Below are positions 63,705 to 64,000 of a stretch of 64,000 nt of DNA, piece by piece. The stretch spans positions 992,001 to 1,056,000 of the forward strand of contig NZ_CP051155.1 of assembly GCF_012277275.1 (NCBI RefSeq), read 5' to 3'. A model generated the notes under the pieces. The model was not told the origin of the DNA. It worked only from the letters and a program-made list of their open reading frames with translations, and made no database searches. Position 1 is the stretch's first letter. Each line of letters opens with the position of its first letter. The stretch is from Gephyromycinifex aptenodytis. Its GTDB lineage: Bacteria; Actinomycetota; Actinomycetes; Actinomycetales; Dermatophilaceae. The position numbers and the translations under genes are program-made.

Positions 63705-64000
63705 GTGCCCGACTACAACGATGACCTGCGCCTCGCCCACGTCCTTGCCGACTCCGTGGAACGCATCACTATGGCGCGCTATCAAGCGGCCGATCTGCGA
63801 GTGGAATCCAAGCCTGACCTGACGCCGGTCACCGACGCAGATCGGGACGCCGAGGAACTCATCCGTAGCCAACTGCGGCGGGCCCGTTCACGCGACGCGG
63901 TGCAGGGCGAGGAGGGCGGCACCTCCGGGCACGGCACCCGGCGTTGGATCGTGGATCCCATCGACGGCACGAAAAACTACGTGCGTGGCGTCCCGGTCTG
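63705..64000 (+). CDS. hisN: Histidinol-phosphatase, inositol monophosphatase type (3' end outside window)
   Basis: The first 98 residues of an IMPase-superfamily phosphatase. Seen are LAHVLADSVERITMARYQAA, SKPDLTPVTDADRDAEELIR, the metal-binding glutamates in VQGEEGG, and WIVDPIDGTKNYVRG (D-x-x-D-G-T). This is the HisN pattern of actinobacteria, where it commonly follows aroA-rsgA. The GTG has no ribosome site, but a GATAAC box lies eight bases before it (63691-63696), so a leaderless transcript is possible. The right edge cuts the gene before the C-terminal half. Confidence 0.9.
   Translation, partial: MPDYNDDLRLAHVLADSVERITMARYQAADLRVESKPDLTPVTDADRDAEELIRSQLRRARSRDAVQGEEGGTSGHGTRRWIVDPIDGTKNYVRGVPV

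Overview
The window is high-GC actinobacterial chromosome. WhiB2, MtrA-MtrB-LpqB, mycothione reductase, SigH/RsrA with an HxxxCxxC anti-sigma factor, the tiny ribosomal protein bL37, CofD and a wax-ester-synthase-like acyltransferase all point to Actinomycetota. Gene order follows the core block found in Mycobacterium (roughly the Rv3221-Rv3268 region): Rv3235-like, secA, hpf, comF, lpqB, mtrB, mtrA, ahcY, SIS protein, Trm112-like, manB, DUF3499, Rv3259-like, whiB2, cofD, and later bL37, rsrA, sigH, SRAP, aroA, rsgA. The genus cannot be fixed by eye; a Micrococcales-type organism (Dermatophilaceae or Dermacoccaceae-like) is my guess.

Layout. 1-3532: most of an NAD-specific glutamate dehydrogenase, cut by the left edge. 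3725-4722: two tiny overlapping genes and a DUF2505 gene. 4776-7932: an overlapping three-gene minus-strand operon (small conserved protein, WS/DGAT acyltransferase, CpaE/MinD-like ATPase). 8090-9881: small HTH protein, a conserved hypothetical and a Rv3235-family protein. 9884-17241: SecA, a triple-GNAT protein, an AlkX-like glycosylase, an orphan LuxR-type regulator and HPF. 17262-18492: graveyard of ISL3 and IS481 transposase remnants, followed by an RNase HI fusion gene; together they interrupt the usual comF-hpf linkage. 19712-24984: comF, lpqB, mtrB, mtrA. 25434-30933: ahcY, class F sortase plus a repeat-rich surface adhesin, mycothione reductase. 31216-37093: SIS protein, Trm112-like, phosphomannomutase, DUF3499, degenerate metallopeptidase, WhiB2, CofD-like. 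37111-43117: DNA glycosylase, an odd GT/methyltransferase-like chimera, TIGR03089 protein, secreted peptidoglycan-binding protein, CoA-transferase subunits A and B.

43193-53168 holds a SpoIID-domain secreted protein and four nucleotide-sugar genes (Gfo/Idh/MocA oxidoreductase, DegT aminotransferase, 2-epimerase, UDP-sugar dehydrogenase) that look like most of a pathway to a diacetamido-uronic acid, interleaved with threonine synthase and a DUF1479 oxygenase-like gene. 53269-55985: two adjacent membrane HD-domain genes, the upstream one broken by an in-frame TAA and degenerate at its HD and GYP motifs. 56000-56838: the longest gene-free stretch, partly low GC, with a pair of palindrome-centred direct repeats placed like operators. 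56839-64000: bL37, rsrA, sigH (with a SigR-type promoter), hydrolase, SRAP, DoxX, aroA, rsgA, ppk2 and the start of hisN.

Functionally the block combines envelope and secretion functions (SecA, MtrAB-LpqB, sortase/adhesin, SpoIID, sugar activation), thiol-oxidative stress control (SigH/RsrA, Mtr), and one-carbon, aromatic and threonine metabolism. The most distinctive features are the IS-scarred insertion between comF and hpf, the interrupted HD-GYP gene with its operator-like repeats, the uronic-acid pathway genes, and the sortase partner with a non-canonical sorting signal.
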